NCBI GenBank assembly: GCA_002281775.1 | Contig: NCGY01000007.1 | Coordinates: 53,323 to 117,322 of the forward strand | From: Hydrogenophilales bacterium 16-64-46 | GTDB lineage: Bacteria > Pseudomonadota > Gammaproteobacteria > Burkholderiales > Thiobacillaceae | DNA: 64,000 nt | Reading direction: 5' to 3' | Shown: positions 25,877 through 34,874 of the stretch, piece after piece | Layout: every line of letters begins with the position of its first letter | Position numbering within the stretch: position 1 is the stretch's first letter | Notes under the pieces: generated by a model | What the model saw: only the letters and a program-made list of their open reading frames with translations | What the model was told of the DNA's origin: nothing | The model's database searches: none | Program-made: the position numbers and the translations under genes

Positions 25877-27222
25877 GCACCGGCCCGGATTGCCTCTGCG
25901 GAGGGGCGACTCTGCCCCGTCGCCTGCAGCAAGTCAGCATAGGCAGTCCAAGCCTTGTACCGCGCACGGATCAACGAAATCCGGTTCCCCAGCACCAGGT
26001 TTTCCTGAGCCACTAGCCGATCCAGGGTGGTCGCACCTTTTTCTAGCAACTTGCGCAATGCCTCTTCCTCGATCCGGCTCTGACGTAATTTTTCGAACTC
26101 GGCCTCCACGCTGTCCTGCGCATCCAGCAGGGCATCGTAGGCTTCGCGAAGTTTTTGCGCGATATCGTACTGGGCGGCGAGCAGGCGTTGGCGGCTCTCG
26201 GTCAGACTGGCATTGCGGGCGCCTATCATCGCGGCATTGCCGCTTGAATCAAGCAAGGGAACGTTCAGCACCAAGCCCAGGTTGTAGAAAGTGTTGCTGC
26301 TTTCACCTTGCAAGCCGTTTGCGGTAAAGAGTGTCGCATTGACGCCCAGGCTAGGGCCCGAGTCATTCTGTACCGCCTTGAGCTGCGCCTCTGCCAGCGT
26401 GATTTCTGCTTGACGGACGCGTAAATCGGGATGGCTGGCCATCGCTTCCGCCAGCATATCCTCTAATTTCCCGGGTAAGGCCGGTAATTCGGGCAAGGTG
26501 TCCAGCTCGATTTCGGCTGCTGGCTGAAGTCCGAGGTAAGCACGCAGTTGATCGAGTTCGCGGCGCATCTTGCGTTCGGCTGCACGCGCCTCGCTTGTCG
26601 ATGCTGCCTGTGCTGTCAACAAAGCAGCGAGGTCAGTTCGCGTAGCAGTCTGCGCTGCGACCTTGCGCTGCGTCACGCCGACCATGCGTGCCCGCGCAAC
26701 AATGAGTTCGCCGTAGATACGTGACACTTCGCCGGCTTCAAGTACGCCAATGTAGTTTTTGAAAACCTGCCCGGCCAATTCAAGCGATTCACTACCGCCA
26801 TCCGCGCGCGATTTGTCGAGCTTGGCCTGCGCCTCGGCCTGCTGGGGGGTTTCGTGATTGATCCACTCCCCCTGGGCATACAAGGGCAGGGCAAACAACA
26901 ACCCTAGGGAAGCATAAGGCCCGCTCGCTTCCACGGCACCCGCATCGACAGGGTCACCGGTATTCTGCAACGCGAAGAAACTGGTGGAGTTTCCACTTCC
27001 GTAGAGTGTTTTTCCCTCCAGCGAGAGACTCGGACTCCAGGCCTTCGACGCCGCTTTCAGTTCCCACTCCTTGGCAGACAGCATGGCAGCAGTCGCTGCC
27101 ATGGCAGGATTCTCTGACAGGGCGATGTCGATGGTTCGCCCCACGTCGAGTCTGAGCGTATCTGCCACAGCCGGCAGCACCAGAAATCCCAGCATCAGCG
27201 CAAGGACATTACTTGGGCGCAT
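25873..27222 (-). CDS. TolC family outer-membrane efflux protein
   Basis: 449 residues. Signal peptide (VLALMLGFLVLPAVA), then two coiled-coil-rich halves typical of TolC-like trimeric channel proteins; LVAQENLVLGNRISLIRARYKAW marks the second half. It should form the outer-membrane exit duct. Overlaps the HlyD-like gene by 14 bases, but no inner-membrane pump (RND, ABC or MFS) lies in the locus. In this setting it may serve polysaccharide or another envelope product. Confidence 0.88.
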   Translation of the reverse strand: MRPSNVLALMLGFLVLPAVADTLRLDVGRTIDIALSENPAMAATAAMLSAKEWELKAASKAWSPSLSLEGKTLYGSGNSTSFFALQNTGDPVDAGAVEASGPYASLGLLFALPLYAQGEWINHETPQQAEAQAKLDKSRADGGSESLELAGQVFKNYIGVLEAGEVSRIYGELIVARARMVGVTQRKVAAQTATRTDLAALLTAQAASTSEARAAERKMRRELDQLRAYLGLQPAAEIELDTLPELPALPGKLEDMLAEAMASHPDLRVRQAEITLAEAQLKAVQNDSGPSLGVNATLFTANGLQGESSNTFYNLGLVLNVPLLDSSGNAAMIGARNASLTESRQRLLAAQYDIAQKLREAYDALLDAQDSVEAEFEKLRQSRIEEEALRKLLEKGATTLDRLVAQENLVLGNRISLIRARYKAWTAYADLLQATGQSRPSAEAIRAGA

Positions 27223-28345
27223 ATTCGTCCCCGATCCGAACCTTGTCCTTGTCCTGCAAGCCCGCCTGACCCACTACAACCACCTGTTCGCCCTCGGCAA
27301 CCCCCTCGAGGACTTCCACGAACGCCCCGCCCTGCAAGCCCATTTTGACCTCGCGAAGCTGTGCCATGCCCTGTGCATCCACCACGAATACCTGCGCGAC
27401 ATTGTCACGCTTGGACATGATGGAGATGGCAGGAACCTTGAGGCCGCTGGCCCGATTGGAAATCGTGGCCAAGCCGCGCATACCCGGCCTGAGTTCGCCA
27501 CCCGGATTGGCGAGTTCCGCCTGAACTATTGCCAGTCGGGTCTTATCGTCGACCACGGGCTTGATCAACCGCAGCTTGCCGGTGAATATCCGGCCCGGAT
27601 AGGCCTGCAATCTGATCTCGATTGCCTGCCCTTCTCGCACCGCGCCGATCTTCTCCTGATTGATACCGAATTCGAAGTGGATGGGCTCGGTAACCGCGAG
27701 TACCAACAGATCGGCGAATGGCCTGGCGGCCACGCCCTTTTCAACCACCAATTCCGTGATCACGCCGGCGGCCGGTGCCACAATGCGTGTGGCCGCACGG
27801 TCATGGCGGGCCTGCTCGAGTCTGGCCTGGACATTCGCGAGCGTGTTCTGCGCTTCCACCACCTCAAGTTCAGCTTTCTCAACTTCGTCCAGCGTGATCA
27901 AGCCATCGCGCAATAGGCCCCGCAACCGGTCCAGCTTTTTCTGATTCAGCGCGAGCTTGGTTCGCGCACTCGCGGCCTGTTCCCGCGCGGACACCAGCCC
28001 CGCTTCGGCGACGGCGGGATCCAGCGCAAGCAGCAGACCGCCCCTTTCAACCGAATCGCCCACTTGTACCGGCATCTCACGGATCAGGCCCGCAATTTCA
28101 GACTGGATGGTGAGACTCTGGCTCTCGACCAGCGTGCCTTCCGCGCCCAGTACTTCGTCGATGTCACCGCGCTGGACGCGGCTAACCTGCACCGGGATCG
28201 GGTCACCCAGCTTGCGTGCCGTGGACGCCGTGGTTTCTCCCAGATGCCCCATCAGTTGACGGGCGATCAGCACCAGCACGATCAGGACAGCCCCCCCCAG
28301 CAAGAGCGCGAGGGCGATTCGGTTTTTGCGCGACAGCGGTTTCAT
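27209..28345 (-). CDS. RND/HlyD-type periplasmic adaptor protein
   Basis: 378 residues. One N-terminal membrane segment (IALALLLGGAVLIVLVLIARQL), a split lipoyl-like domain (GTLVESQSLTIQSEIAGLI and later RIVAPAAGVITELVVEKG), a coiled-coil hairpin (about residues 110-180) and beta-barrel domains. Adaptors of this kind bridge an inner-membrane pump to a TolC channel. The ATG at 28345 is preferred because it overlaps the stop of the upstream gene by four bases. The partner pump is not encoded nearby. Confidence 0.88.
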   Translation of the reverse strand: MKPLSRKNRIALALLLGGAVLIVLVLIARQLMGHLGETTASTARKLGDPIPVQVSRVQRGDIDEVLGAEGTLVESQSLTIQSEIAGLIREMPVQVGDSVERGGLLLALDPAVAEAGLVSAREQAASARTKLALNQKKLDRLRGLLRDGLITLDEVEKAELEVVEAQNTLANVQARLEQARHDRAATRIVAPAAGVITELVVEKGVAARPFADLLVLAVTEPIHFEFGINQEKIGAVREGQAIEIRLQAYPGRIFTGKLRLIKPVVDDKTRLAIVQAELANPGGELRPGMRGLATISNRASGLKVPAISIMSKRDNVAQVFVVDAQGMAQLREVKMGLQGGAFVEVLEGVAEGEQVVVVGQAGLQDKDKVRIGDEYAPK

Positions 28346-28947
28346 TTGATTCTCGGTCTCTCCATCCATCTGACAATCGAACATACTCGACCGGCTCTAC
28401 CCGTGCATAGCGCAATCCCGCGCATCCACACGAGACCAGCCAGAAAAGGGCTAAAAAACAACAACTCGTACGCCATGACTTTCAGGTTGTGGATGTCCAG
28501 CAACCGGTTCAGCGTGTCGTGCCTCGGCCCGGGAAATAGCGTGACCGGCATTGCGAATCGTTCGTCGCTGAACGGCCACAGCAAGGGCATGCCACGGGTC
28601 GGATGCCAGCCCAGCTGCGCGCCCGTGAACGAATCGATCAGCGAATGCGAGGCTACCACCAGCCCGGCCAGCAAGAACACCGAACGGCGCCCGCTTTGTA
28701 CTCGGCTGGCCACTCCCAAGGCGACAAGCAAGGCGAATGCCAGACTGTGCGTGACCCCGCCGTGGTAAGACAGCACGTGCCCTGTCAGCAGGTAACTGAA
28801 CAGCATGTCGATGTCCGGCAGATTGGCCAGACCGGCAAACAGCAGCACCTGGCGAAGATCGAATCGCGTGAACGGCCCGTGACTCAGCGAGCCGGCAGCA
28901 GCAAGTATCGTCACCCCGCACAGGGCGTGTCCCAGCGTGCTCGACAT
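28342..28947 (-). CDS. DUF457/YdjM-type membrane-bound metal-dependent hydrolase
   Basis: 201 residues with about four transmembrane helices. The motifs GHALCGVTILAA, LPDIDMLFSYL and HGGVTHSLAFALLVA give the His/Asp pattern of this family (H..PDxD..HRGxTHS). Members are integral membrane proteins, possibly phospholipid- or cell-envelope-active, but the substrate is not established. It is located in the export part of the EPS train, upstream of the HlyD/TolC pair. Confidence 0.82.
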   Translation of the reverse strand: MSSTLGHALCGVTILAAAGSLSHGPFTRFDLRQVLLFAGLANLPDIDMLFSYLLTGHVLSYHGGVTHSLAFALLVALGVASRVQSGRRSVFLLAGLVVASHSLIDSFTGAQLGWHPTRGMPLLWPFSDERFAMPVTLFPGPRHDTLNRLLDIHNLKVMAYELLFFSPFLAGLVWMRGIALCTGRAGRVCSIVRWMERPRIK

Positions 28948-29010
28948 CTGCGCGTTGCCCGTCTAGTAAGGGTGAAGTCGCGTCTGCATATCCACTGGCT
29001 CGACGCTCCA

Positions 29011-29841
29011 TCATTGCCAGCGGGAAAGGTCGCAACCTGCCTGTCGGGCAAGGGCGGCGTTCCTCGGATCAAAATACTGCTTCAGCGTGATGCGGCAGGT
29101 TTCCGGCATCGGCGGCAGCGCATCCTGCTTGCTGTTGAAACGACGTAGCAGTTCCGGTACGCCCGTGCGCTTCAACAGTTCAGCCAGTCGATTGTGTCCC
29201 CCGCGCGCCAGGAAGCGATAACTCCTGACCAGGATTTTTTCCAGCAACAGGTAGCGATAATTCCTGCCGACGTTCACCCGCGTGTTGACGTCCGGCGGGA
29301 TGAACTCGGTGTCCCTCAGTCCGAGAAAACGAAACACCCGGCGAAAGCCCTCGACCGGGTCGCTGGAAAACTCTTCCAGCACGATGACCTGCAACCGATT
29401 GGGGAACAACTCGAAAAAGGGTGCCAGCGCTTCGGCGTAGTCACCAAAACGCAAACGACTCTGGTCGGCGATGTACTGCTCGAAAGTGAAACCTGCGGGA
29501 ATGTCGCCCTTGCGCATGGAATGCCAGTAATCCGAATAGGTCCGGGTGATGGGGTCACGCACGATCGCAATGAGCTTCGCATCGGGGCAGTCGCGGTGTA
29601 TGCGCCGGGCAGCTTCGGGGTTGTACATGTAGGTCACGGAAAACTCGCCTTTCAGCAGGTCACCCGAACACCCGGAAAAATTGCTGGCGTACCAGTCTGC
29701 ACCGCGCTCGTACAGGTCGCTGAAATAATTCAGCTCCTTCGGATTGCTGGCGCATATTTCGGGATGCTTGACCAGATTGTCGAAAAACCAGGTCGACCCG
29801 CTCTTGCCCGAACCGATGCCGATGAAATCCATGTTCAACAT
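29011..29841 (-). CDS. Sulfotransferase (PAPS-dependent)
   Basis: 276 residues. The 5'-phosphosulfate-binding loop GSGKSGSTWFFDNL at about residues 8-21 and the 3'-phosphate-binding segment IVRDPITRTYSDYWH at about 100-114 fit the sulfotransferase fold; NPKELNYF near residue 40 is typical. The product would be a sulfated sugar or other metabolite. The ATG at 29841 has AGGAC at the right distance; the longer frame to 29886 overlaps the upstream gene. Follows the first hexapeptide acyltransferase by 16 bases. Confidence 0.87.
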   Translation of the reverse strand: MLNMDFIGIGSGKSGSTWFFDNLVKHPEICASNPKELNYFSDLYERGADWYASNFSGCSGDLLKGEFSVTYMYNPEAARRIHRDCPDAKLIAIVRDPITRTYSDYWHSMRKGDIPAGFTFEQYIADQSRLRFGDYAEALAPFFELFPNRLQVIVLEEFSSDPVEGFRRVFRFLGLRDTEFIPPDVNTRVNVGRNYRYLLLEKILVRSYRFLARGGHNRLAELLKRTGVPELLRRFNSKQDALPPMPETCRITLKQYFDPRNAALARQAGCDLSRWQ

Positions 29842-29857
29842 GCTTGTCCTGTTGCCC

Positions 29858-30439
29858 TCATGCCGCCTGTTGCGGCTTGTGCCCACTGTCGAAACGGAGA
29901 TAGTCGCTGGCGGCGTCGCGCGAGATCACGCGCGCCGGCACACCCACGACCGTGCAGTTATCGGGCACCGAACGCTCGACCAGCGCGTTGGCAGCCACCA
30001 CCACGTTGTTGCCCAGTTCGACGTTGCCCAGCACTTTTGCACCGGAACCGATGAACACATTGTTCCCGATGCGCGGCAAGCCGTTCGCACGCCAGTCCGC
30101 ACCCACGGACACCCCCTGGTTGACCGTGAAGTTCTCGCCGATGCGGGTGGCACGCACATTGATCGTGGAGAAGTTGTGGATCACGAAGCCGGGACCGATG
30201 GGCGTACTCGGATCGACGCTGATGCCGGTCAGCCAGGTACTCAATTGTGCCGATAGCCAGTAAACCGGCCGTAACAGGACACCCAGCGGGTACCGCCGTG
30301 ACCAGGCACCGAAGCGATAGACGACAACCGCAAGCGTACCCAGCTGGAAGGTGATTTTCAGATACTTGTTGACGAAATTATCGACGCGCACATAGTGCCT
30401 GCGCTTGCGTGACAAATCGCTTCCCAGATTCTCAAACAT
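29858..30439 (-). CDS. Hexapeptide-repeat O-acyltransferase (serine acetyltransferase-like), copy A
   Basis: 193 residues. An N-terminal hydrophobic segment (FQLGTLAVVVYRFGAW) precedes a left-handed beta-helix with the hexapeptide pattern (IGPGFVIHN, IGENFTVNQGVSVGA, IGNNVFIGSGAKVLGNVELGNNVVVAANALV) and the tail VPDNCTVVGVPARVI. The nearest family is CysE-like, but in EPS loci such enzymes usually acetylate sugars. Two paralogues (copies B and C) lie at 34893 and 35493. Confidence 0.85.
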   Translation of the reverse strand: MFENLGSDLSRKRRHYVRVDNFVNKYLKITFQLGTLAVVVYRFGAWSRRYPLGVLLRPVYWLSAQLSTWLTGISVDPSTPIGPGFVIHNFSTINVRATRIGENFTVNQGVSVGADWRANGLPRIGNNVFIGSGAKVLGNVELGNNVVVAANALVERSVPDNCTVVGVPARVISRDAASDYLRFDSGHKPQQAA

Positions 30440-30468
30440 GTGTATACCCGCTCATTGCGGGGCTTGAC

Positions 30469-30516
30469 CGTTGCCGGACGCGTCTCGCGTCCGGCAACGG
30501 CGGGCATACGCCCGCC
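30469..30516 (-). terminator. Two tandem perfect hairpins downstream of the beta-propeller gene
   Basis: First hairpin: 15-bp arms CCGTTGCCGGACGCG and CGCGTCCGGCAACGG with a 3-base loop (30469-30501). Second: GCGGGC-ATAC-GCCCGC (30501-30516). They lie 15-60 bases after the stop codon of the 710-residue secreted protein and before copy A of the acyltransferases. No T-run follows on the minus strand, so they may act as a partial terminator or an mRNA-stabilising structure that sets the expression step inside the operon. Confidence 0.55.
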
Positions 30517-30530
30517 CGAAATATCCGCTG

Positions 30531-32663
30531 TTACTTGACCGTCACCGAGGTGACATAGGGATACTCGGGTGCCTTGTTTGCCGCATAGTCGCGTGCCCAG
30601 ATCTTGAAGATGTAGTTGCCGGCCGGTACCTTGACTCCCGTGCCGGACAGGCCATCCCATACCACGCTGATATCGGTCGGAGAAACGATATACCAAGGCT
30701 CACGATACAGTTCGCGCACCAGCGAACCACCATTGGATTCGTAGATGTAAACCGTCACCAACGCCCCTTCGCTGAGGGTGAAATTGAGTGTCGTGGTGTC
30801 ATCGACGCCATCGCCATCGGGGGTGAAGGCTGCAGGCACGAAACCGATGTTGCTGATGACCGGCTTGACTGTGTCGATCTGGATCGACTGTTCAGCGCTA
30901 ACCGTCCCACCGTTATCGTCCGTTCCTTGCAGGACGACCTTGTAGGCACCGTTGGGCTGCCAGGTGCCGCCGTAGTCCTTGCCATCCCAGGTGGCGAAGA
31001 CATGCGCGCCCGCCCCGGTCTGGCTGAACAACTCGACGCCATCGAGCGTGCGATAACTCAACACCCAGTTCACGGATTTGTTGAAATCGGCGTCGATATC
31101 GATCGTTTCGCGTCGACCATCACCATCGGGGCCAAAAATCGCGGGCTCGATCACGAAGGAGTCGATGAGCGGCGGCACGTTGTCGCTGACCGTATTGATC
31201 GTCACCTTGGCCTCAGCGGGAATCGCGCGGACCTTGGCGGGCGTTGTGCCCAGTATCTTGTAGGTGTATTTCCCGTCGGCCAACAGTCGTCCATTGCGAT
31301 CCTTGCCGTCCCATGTCACCGTAAGCTCGGTGCCCGTTGCGCGATAGTTGCGAACGATCCGGTTGTTCGGATCGTAAATATCGAGCTGCCAACTCATGTT
31401 CTGGGTGAGGTCAGCCGTGATGGTCGTTGCATCATCCGTGCCGTCGGCATTGGGGCTGAAGGGATTGGGAGTGGCCTTGGGATTGTCGATGGCAGGCAAA
31501 CCATCCCGTCCGATAGCCACGATGGGATCGAAAGTTCCGAACCGGTTGTCGTCCCACACGGTGAGGATATTCCCCAGGCTGTCGACAGCCACGCTGGTAA
31601 TCAGCGAACCCAGGGCACTAGGTGCGATATTCACCTGCGGATCGAAAGTGACGCCGTGATCCAGACTACGCGTGAACATGGCCTCATAGCTTCCCGGCGT
31701 GGTGTCCTGCCATACCATGTACAGCACACCGGCTGCGTCGACCGTCAAATCGGGCGCAATGGAAATACCGGTGTTGTTGGTGACGTTGATCGGCGCAGCG
31801 AACGTGGCACCGTGATCCGCAGATATGGCCATTTGAATTTCGGGCGAACCGATGGAATCGGTCCAGGCCACATACACGTAACCCGAGGCGTCTGCGGTGA
31901 TCGCCGGATCACTGGATTTCATTTCGGGGGTCGACAGTTGCACCAGTGGGCTGAAGCTGGCTCCCTGATCATCTGAAAATGCGTAGTTGATACGGGGCGT
32001 CACGCCATCGCTGCGTTGATAGGCCAGATGCAGCCTACCGTTGGGTCCGACGGCGAGCTTGGGAGAGAGCGGGTCAAGGTTGGAATCCGCATCGAGCCGA
32101 TAGACGGTGGCAAAAGCCGCTCCCGCCACCGACCGGGCAACGGACAGTCCTTCGCCGTCCACCCACGCCGCATAGACAGTGGTGCCGTCTATGGCCAGCG
32201 AAACCCTGCCGGACGTACCTGCGTCGTTGGAAATATTGACCGGCACGGAGAACGTGAGGCCACCGTCGGTCGAATAGGCATGGAGAATTTCTGACGCACC
32301 GTATTCAGTATCTTGCCAGGCCACATGAATTTTTCCGCTGGCCTCGGTCGCGACCGTCGGGAAGGTCGAGAAGCCCAGATTGTTCGAAAGGTTGGCCGGC
32401 GCGGAAAACGTCACCCCGTTATCGATCGAGCGGCTGAACAGGATTTCGTTACCGCCCAGGGTGTTGTCATACCAGGCAACGTAGATGTTGTTTTCCGGTC
32501 CGGCGGCAATCGATGGGCTGAAGCTGAGGCCGGTATTGTTGGCCAGGTTTACAACCGGATAGAACCGGACTTCGGCCTGCGCCGGGCTGATTGCGGCGAC
32601 GCCCGTCAGGGCGACCGAGAGCGCTCCCGCCAGGGCGGTGCGTGCGTGCGGCAGATATTTCAT
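30531..32663 (-). CDS. Secreted beta-propeller (sialidase-like/BNR) protein with FlgD-type Ig domains
   Basis: 710 residues. Signal peptide to about residue 30 (ISPAQA). Residues 31-390 contain at least five Asp-box loops (SIDNGVTF, STDGGLTF, SDDQGASF, SADHGATF, SLDHGVTF), the hallmark of sialidase-type propellers. Residues 395-710 hold three similar Ig-like domains, each opening with an acidic loop (PNADGTDD, PDGDGRRE, PDGDGVDD) and having VTWDGKDRNGRLLADGKY-like FlgD-Ig sequence. Sialidase catalytic residues are not evident. Likely extracellular, perhaps matrix-bound. No sorting signal at the C-terminus. AAGGGG precedes the start. Confidence 0.8.
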   Translation of the reverse strand: MKYLPHARTALAGALSVALTGVAAISPAQAEVRFYPVVNLANNTGLSFSPSIAAGPENNIYVAWYDNTLGGNEILFSRSIDNGVTFSAPANLSNNLGFSTFPTVATEASGKIHVAWQDTEYGASEILHAYSTDGGLTFSVPVNISNDAGTSGRVSLAIDGTTVYAAWVDGEGLSVARSVAGAAFATVYRLDADSNLDPLSPKLAVGPNGRLHLAYQRSDGVTPRINYAFSDDQGASFSPLVQLSTPEMKSSDPAITADASGYVYVAWTDSIGSPEIQMAISADHGATFAAPINVTNNTGISIAPDLTVDAAGVLYMVWQDTTPGSYEAMFTRSLDHGVTFDPQVNIAPSALGSLITSVAVDSLGNILTVWDDNRFGTFDPIVAIGRDGLPAIDNPKATPNPFSPNADGTDDATTITADLTQNMSWQLDIYDPNNRIVRNYRATGTELTVTWDGKDRNGRLLADGKYTYKILGTTPAKVRAIPAEAKVTINTVSDNVPPLIDSFVIEPAIFGPDGDGRRETIDIDADFNKSVNWVLSYRTLDGVELFSQTGAGAHVFATWDGKDYGGTWQPNGAYKVVLQGTDDNGGTVSAEQSIQIDTVKPVISNIGFVPAAFTPDGDGVDDTTTLNFTLSEGALVTVYIYESNGGSLVRELYREPWYIVSPTDISVVWDGLSGTGVKVPAGNYIFKIWARDYAANKAPEYPYVTSVTVK

Positions 32664-32688
32664 GTTGAACCCCTTGCAGAAAATTGTT

Positions 32689-34170
32689 TTAACAAGTCCG
32701 GGCTTTCACTTTGGACACGCCGGCAATCGGCGGGTCCTCGGCGGCTGGCCCGTCGGATTTCTTTACATTCAGTTGCGGCAAGGGCTCGGCACCGACAAAC
32801 GTTACCTGACGACGCTCGGCGAAGCCGATCCGGTCACTTGACTGCCTTCTATCCACGCGCGACCCGGTGTGCCCCTCCGACAGGGGCAGGTCGCGCTCAA
32901 CGAATCGCAACAGGTAATCGGTATGCAAGTAGCGGGCCAGTTCACTGTGCGCCGCCGCGTCGTATCGCTTCTCCAGCATCATCCAGTAAATCAGCACGAT
33001 CCCCTGGGTCAGGGTGTCCCAGTCGAAATGGCCAGTGATGGTGCTTCGTGCATGCCGGCCCAGCGAGGCCGCCAGCTCCGGATCCCGCAGGAGGGCCACG
33101 ACCCCTTCGCCAAAGGCCGCCGTGTCGTGGTCATTCACCAGATAGCCGTTGTACATGTGGTGCAGCCCTTTGGCACCGCCTTCGAAACTGACCACCGGAC
33201 GGCCTGCCGCCATGTAGTTCAGCAGCTTGACCGGATGTCCGGGACATTCGGGGCGCGGCACCACGGTGACGTCGGCGGCTGCCAGGTAATCGGGCAGTTC
33301 GTCCAGCGAGACACTGTCGATAAACCTTACAGACTGGCCGATGCCGAGGCTCGCCGCCATGTCGGTGTAGAGCGCCTGATTGGCCTTGTGCGGGATGTTG
33401 CCGACCAGCAGCAGACAGGCCTCGGGCATTTCGCGCACGACATCGCGCATGGCCTGCAGCAGGTAGTCGATGCGCTGGAACTGTTCGAGCGTACCGGTGT
33501 AGACCACCAGCGGCCGTCCTTGCAGCCCGTGCTTTTCGCGCACGCGCTCACCGCTTCCCTGGTCGAACATGTCCAGATTGACGCCGGCCGGCACGACGAC
33601 TACCCGCGACTCCGGCACTTTTTTACCGAGCAGGAAGGTTTTCAGGGAATCCGACACCACCGTCACGAAATCGCCGGTGCGCGGCACCACGTTGTCGAGG
33701 AACTCCCCCAGCCACACCGCAAAGCGCTTCGGCTTGATGAAGTTGTAGGTGGGCAATTCGTCGGCCATGCTGTTGACGGCGTTGTAGAGCATGGGACGAC
33801 CGGTGAACAATTTGGCCAGCCAGCCGACCAGCGCCCCTTCGTAGTTGTGCGCGTGGATCACGTCGATTTTGTATTTCCAGATGGTCCACACCAGCTTGAT
33901 CACCATCAGCGGGTCGAAGAGGAATTTTTCGTAGGACGGGCCCACCTTGACGCCGCAGTTGCGCAGGAAAGGCACATGCACACGATGGATGTCGACACGC
34001 GCATCGACCGGAATATCCTCCTTGATGGGATAGGTCACGATATGGACTTCGTGCCCCTGCCGCACCAGGGCTTCGGACATTTCCCGAATGGACGCCGGTG
34101 AACCATGATTGGCCGGAAACGGGCAGGCTGCCACCATGGCGATCCGCAGCTTCTTGTCTTGCCTGTTCAT
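32689..34170 (-). CDS. GT4-family glycosyltransferase
   Basis: 493 residues. GT-B fold: N-terminal glycine-rich loop FPANHGSPASIREMSEALVRQGHEV, a middle HAHNYEGALVGWL, and the C-terminal donor-binding domain with VVYTGTLEQFQRIDYLLQAM and an ExxxxxxxE-like region near VVPRPECPGHPVKLLNYMAAGRPVV. Cytoplasmic enzyme that should add one sugar to the lipid-linked repeat unit. The last about 80 residues are charged and unlike the family core. Overlaps the upstream sulfotransferase-like gene by four bases (34167-34170). Confidence 0.9.
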   Translation of the reverse strand: MNRQDKKLRIAMVAACPFPANHGSPASIREMSEALVRQGHEVHIVTYPIKEDIPVDARVDIHRVHVPFLRNCGVKVGPSYEKFLFDPLMVIKLVWTIWKYKIDVIHAHNYEGALVGWLAKLFTGRPMLYNAVNSMADELPTYNFIKPKRFAVWLGEFLDNVVPRTGDFVTVVSDSLKTFLLGKKVPESRVVVVPAGVNLDMFDQGSGERVREKHGLQGRPLVVYTGTLEQFQRIDYLLQAMRDVVREMPEACLLLVGNIPHKANQALYTDMAASLGIGQSVRFIDSVSLDELPDYLAAADVTVVPRPECPGHPVKLLNYMAAGRPVVSFEGGAKGLHHMYNGYLVNDHDTAAFGEGVVALLRDPELAASLGRHARSTITGHFDWDTLTQGIVLIYWMMLEKRYDAAAHSELARYLHTDYLLRFVERDLPLSEGHTGSRVDRRQSSDRIGFAERRQVTFVGAEPLPQLNVKKSDGPAAEDPPIAGVSKVKARTC

Positions 34171-34832
34171 GTCCGCACCTCTTCGCGCCAGGCTTCCAGA
34201 CCTTCGATTGTCTGCCCGGCCGGCAACAGCACACGAACCGGGGGCATGGCCTCAATTTTGTCGTTCAACCCGCCATACATGCGCTCCAGGCCGGCCTGGA
34301 TATGGGCAGGCTGGTCGCGCCAGGAAGACTGGCGCGACTTGACGGGAAAGGGGTCCTTCACGCCGAAGAAAGCCAGCACCTCATCGATGCTGTCCTTCAT
34401 CGCTTCGTACTTGATCAAGATGATCGGGTGGCGGGGTTCGGCCTGTCGTGTCCAGTTGTCGAACTGGCGGGCGATACAGAATTCGTCCACGCCCTTTTCA
34501 AGATACGACTCGATTGTTACGCCGCGCATGTCGGCGGGCCGGGTCTTGCTGCCGGCGTGCATGGCTTTGGCGTGCATGTGCTGATAGCCGCGCCGGAAAA
34601 CCGACAGGACGGCATTGTAGGGATTGCCGTACATGTAGCCGAGGCGCACGTTCGGCATGCCCTCGAATACCGCAGGAGAGTAAGCGTGTTCGCGCACGGT
34701 CTTGTCGGCGACGGAGCCGATGTGGCGTGCCAGCGCAGTGGAGCCGACTCCGCCCATGGATACCATGGCCGATTTGAAATCGTTGCCTATCATCAGGCGG
34801 CGCACAAAAGCCTGAATTGCGGTGATCTTCAT
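34167..34832 (-). CDS. Sulfotransferase-like P-loop protein
   Basis: 221 residues. SMGGVGSTALARHI near residue 25 resembles the phosphosulfate-binding loop of sulfotransferases; MYGNPYNAVLSVFRRGYQH fits the 3'-phosphate region, and IILIKYEAM the following strand. It is shorter and more divergent than the sulfotransferase at 29011. A sigma-54 type promoter lies 43 bases upstream, directly after the stop codon of acyltransferase copy B. Function on a sugar or lipid is inferred only from context. Confidence 0.7.
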   Translation of the reverse strand: MKITAIQAFVRRLMIGNDFKSAMVSMGGVGSTALARHIGSVADKTVREHAYSPAVFEGMPNVRLGYMYGNPYNAVLSVFRRGYQHMHAKAMHAGSKTRPADMRGVTIESYLEKGVDEFCIARQFDNWTRQAEPRHPIILIKYEAMKDSIDEVLAFFGVKDPFPVKSRQSSWRDQPAHIQAGLERMYGGLNDKIEAMPPVRVLLPAGQTIEGLEAWREEVRT

Positions 34833-34874
34833 TTATTTCCGGCCCTCCTGAGGCTGGTCAACTGCACAACGCCG

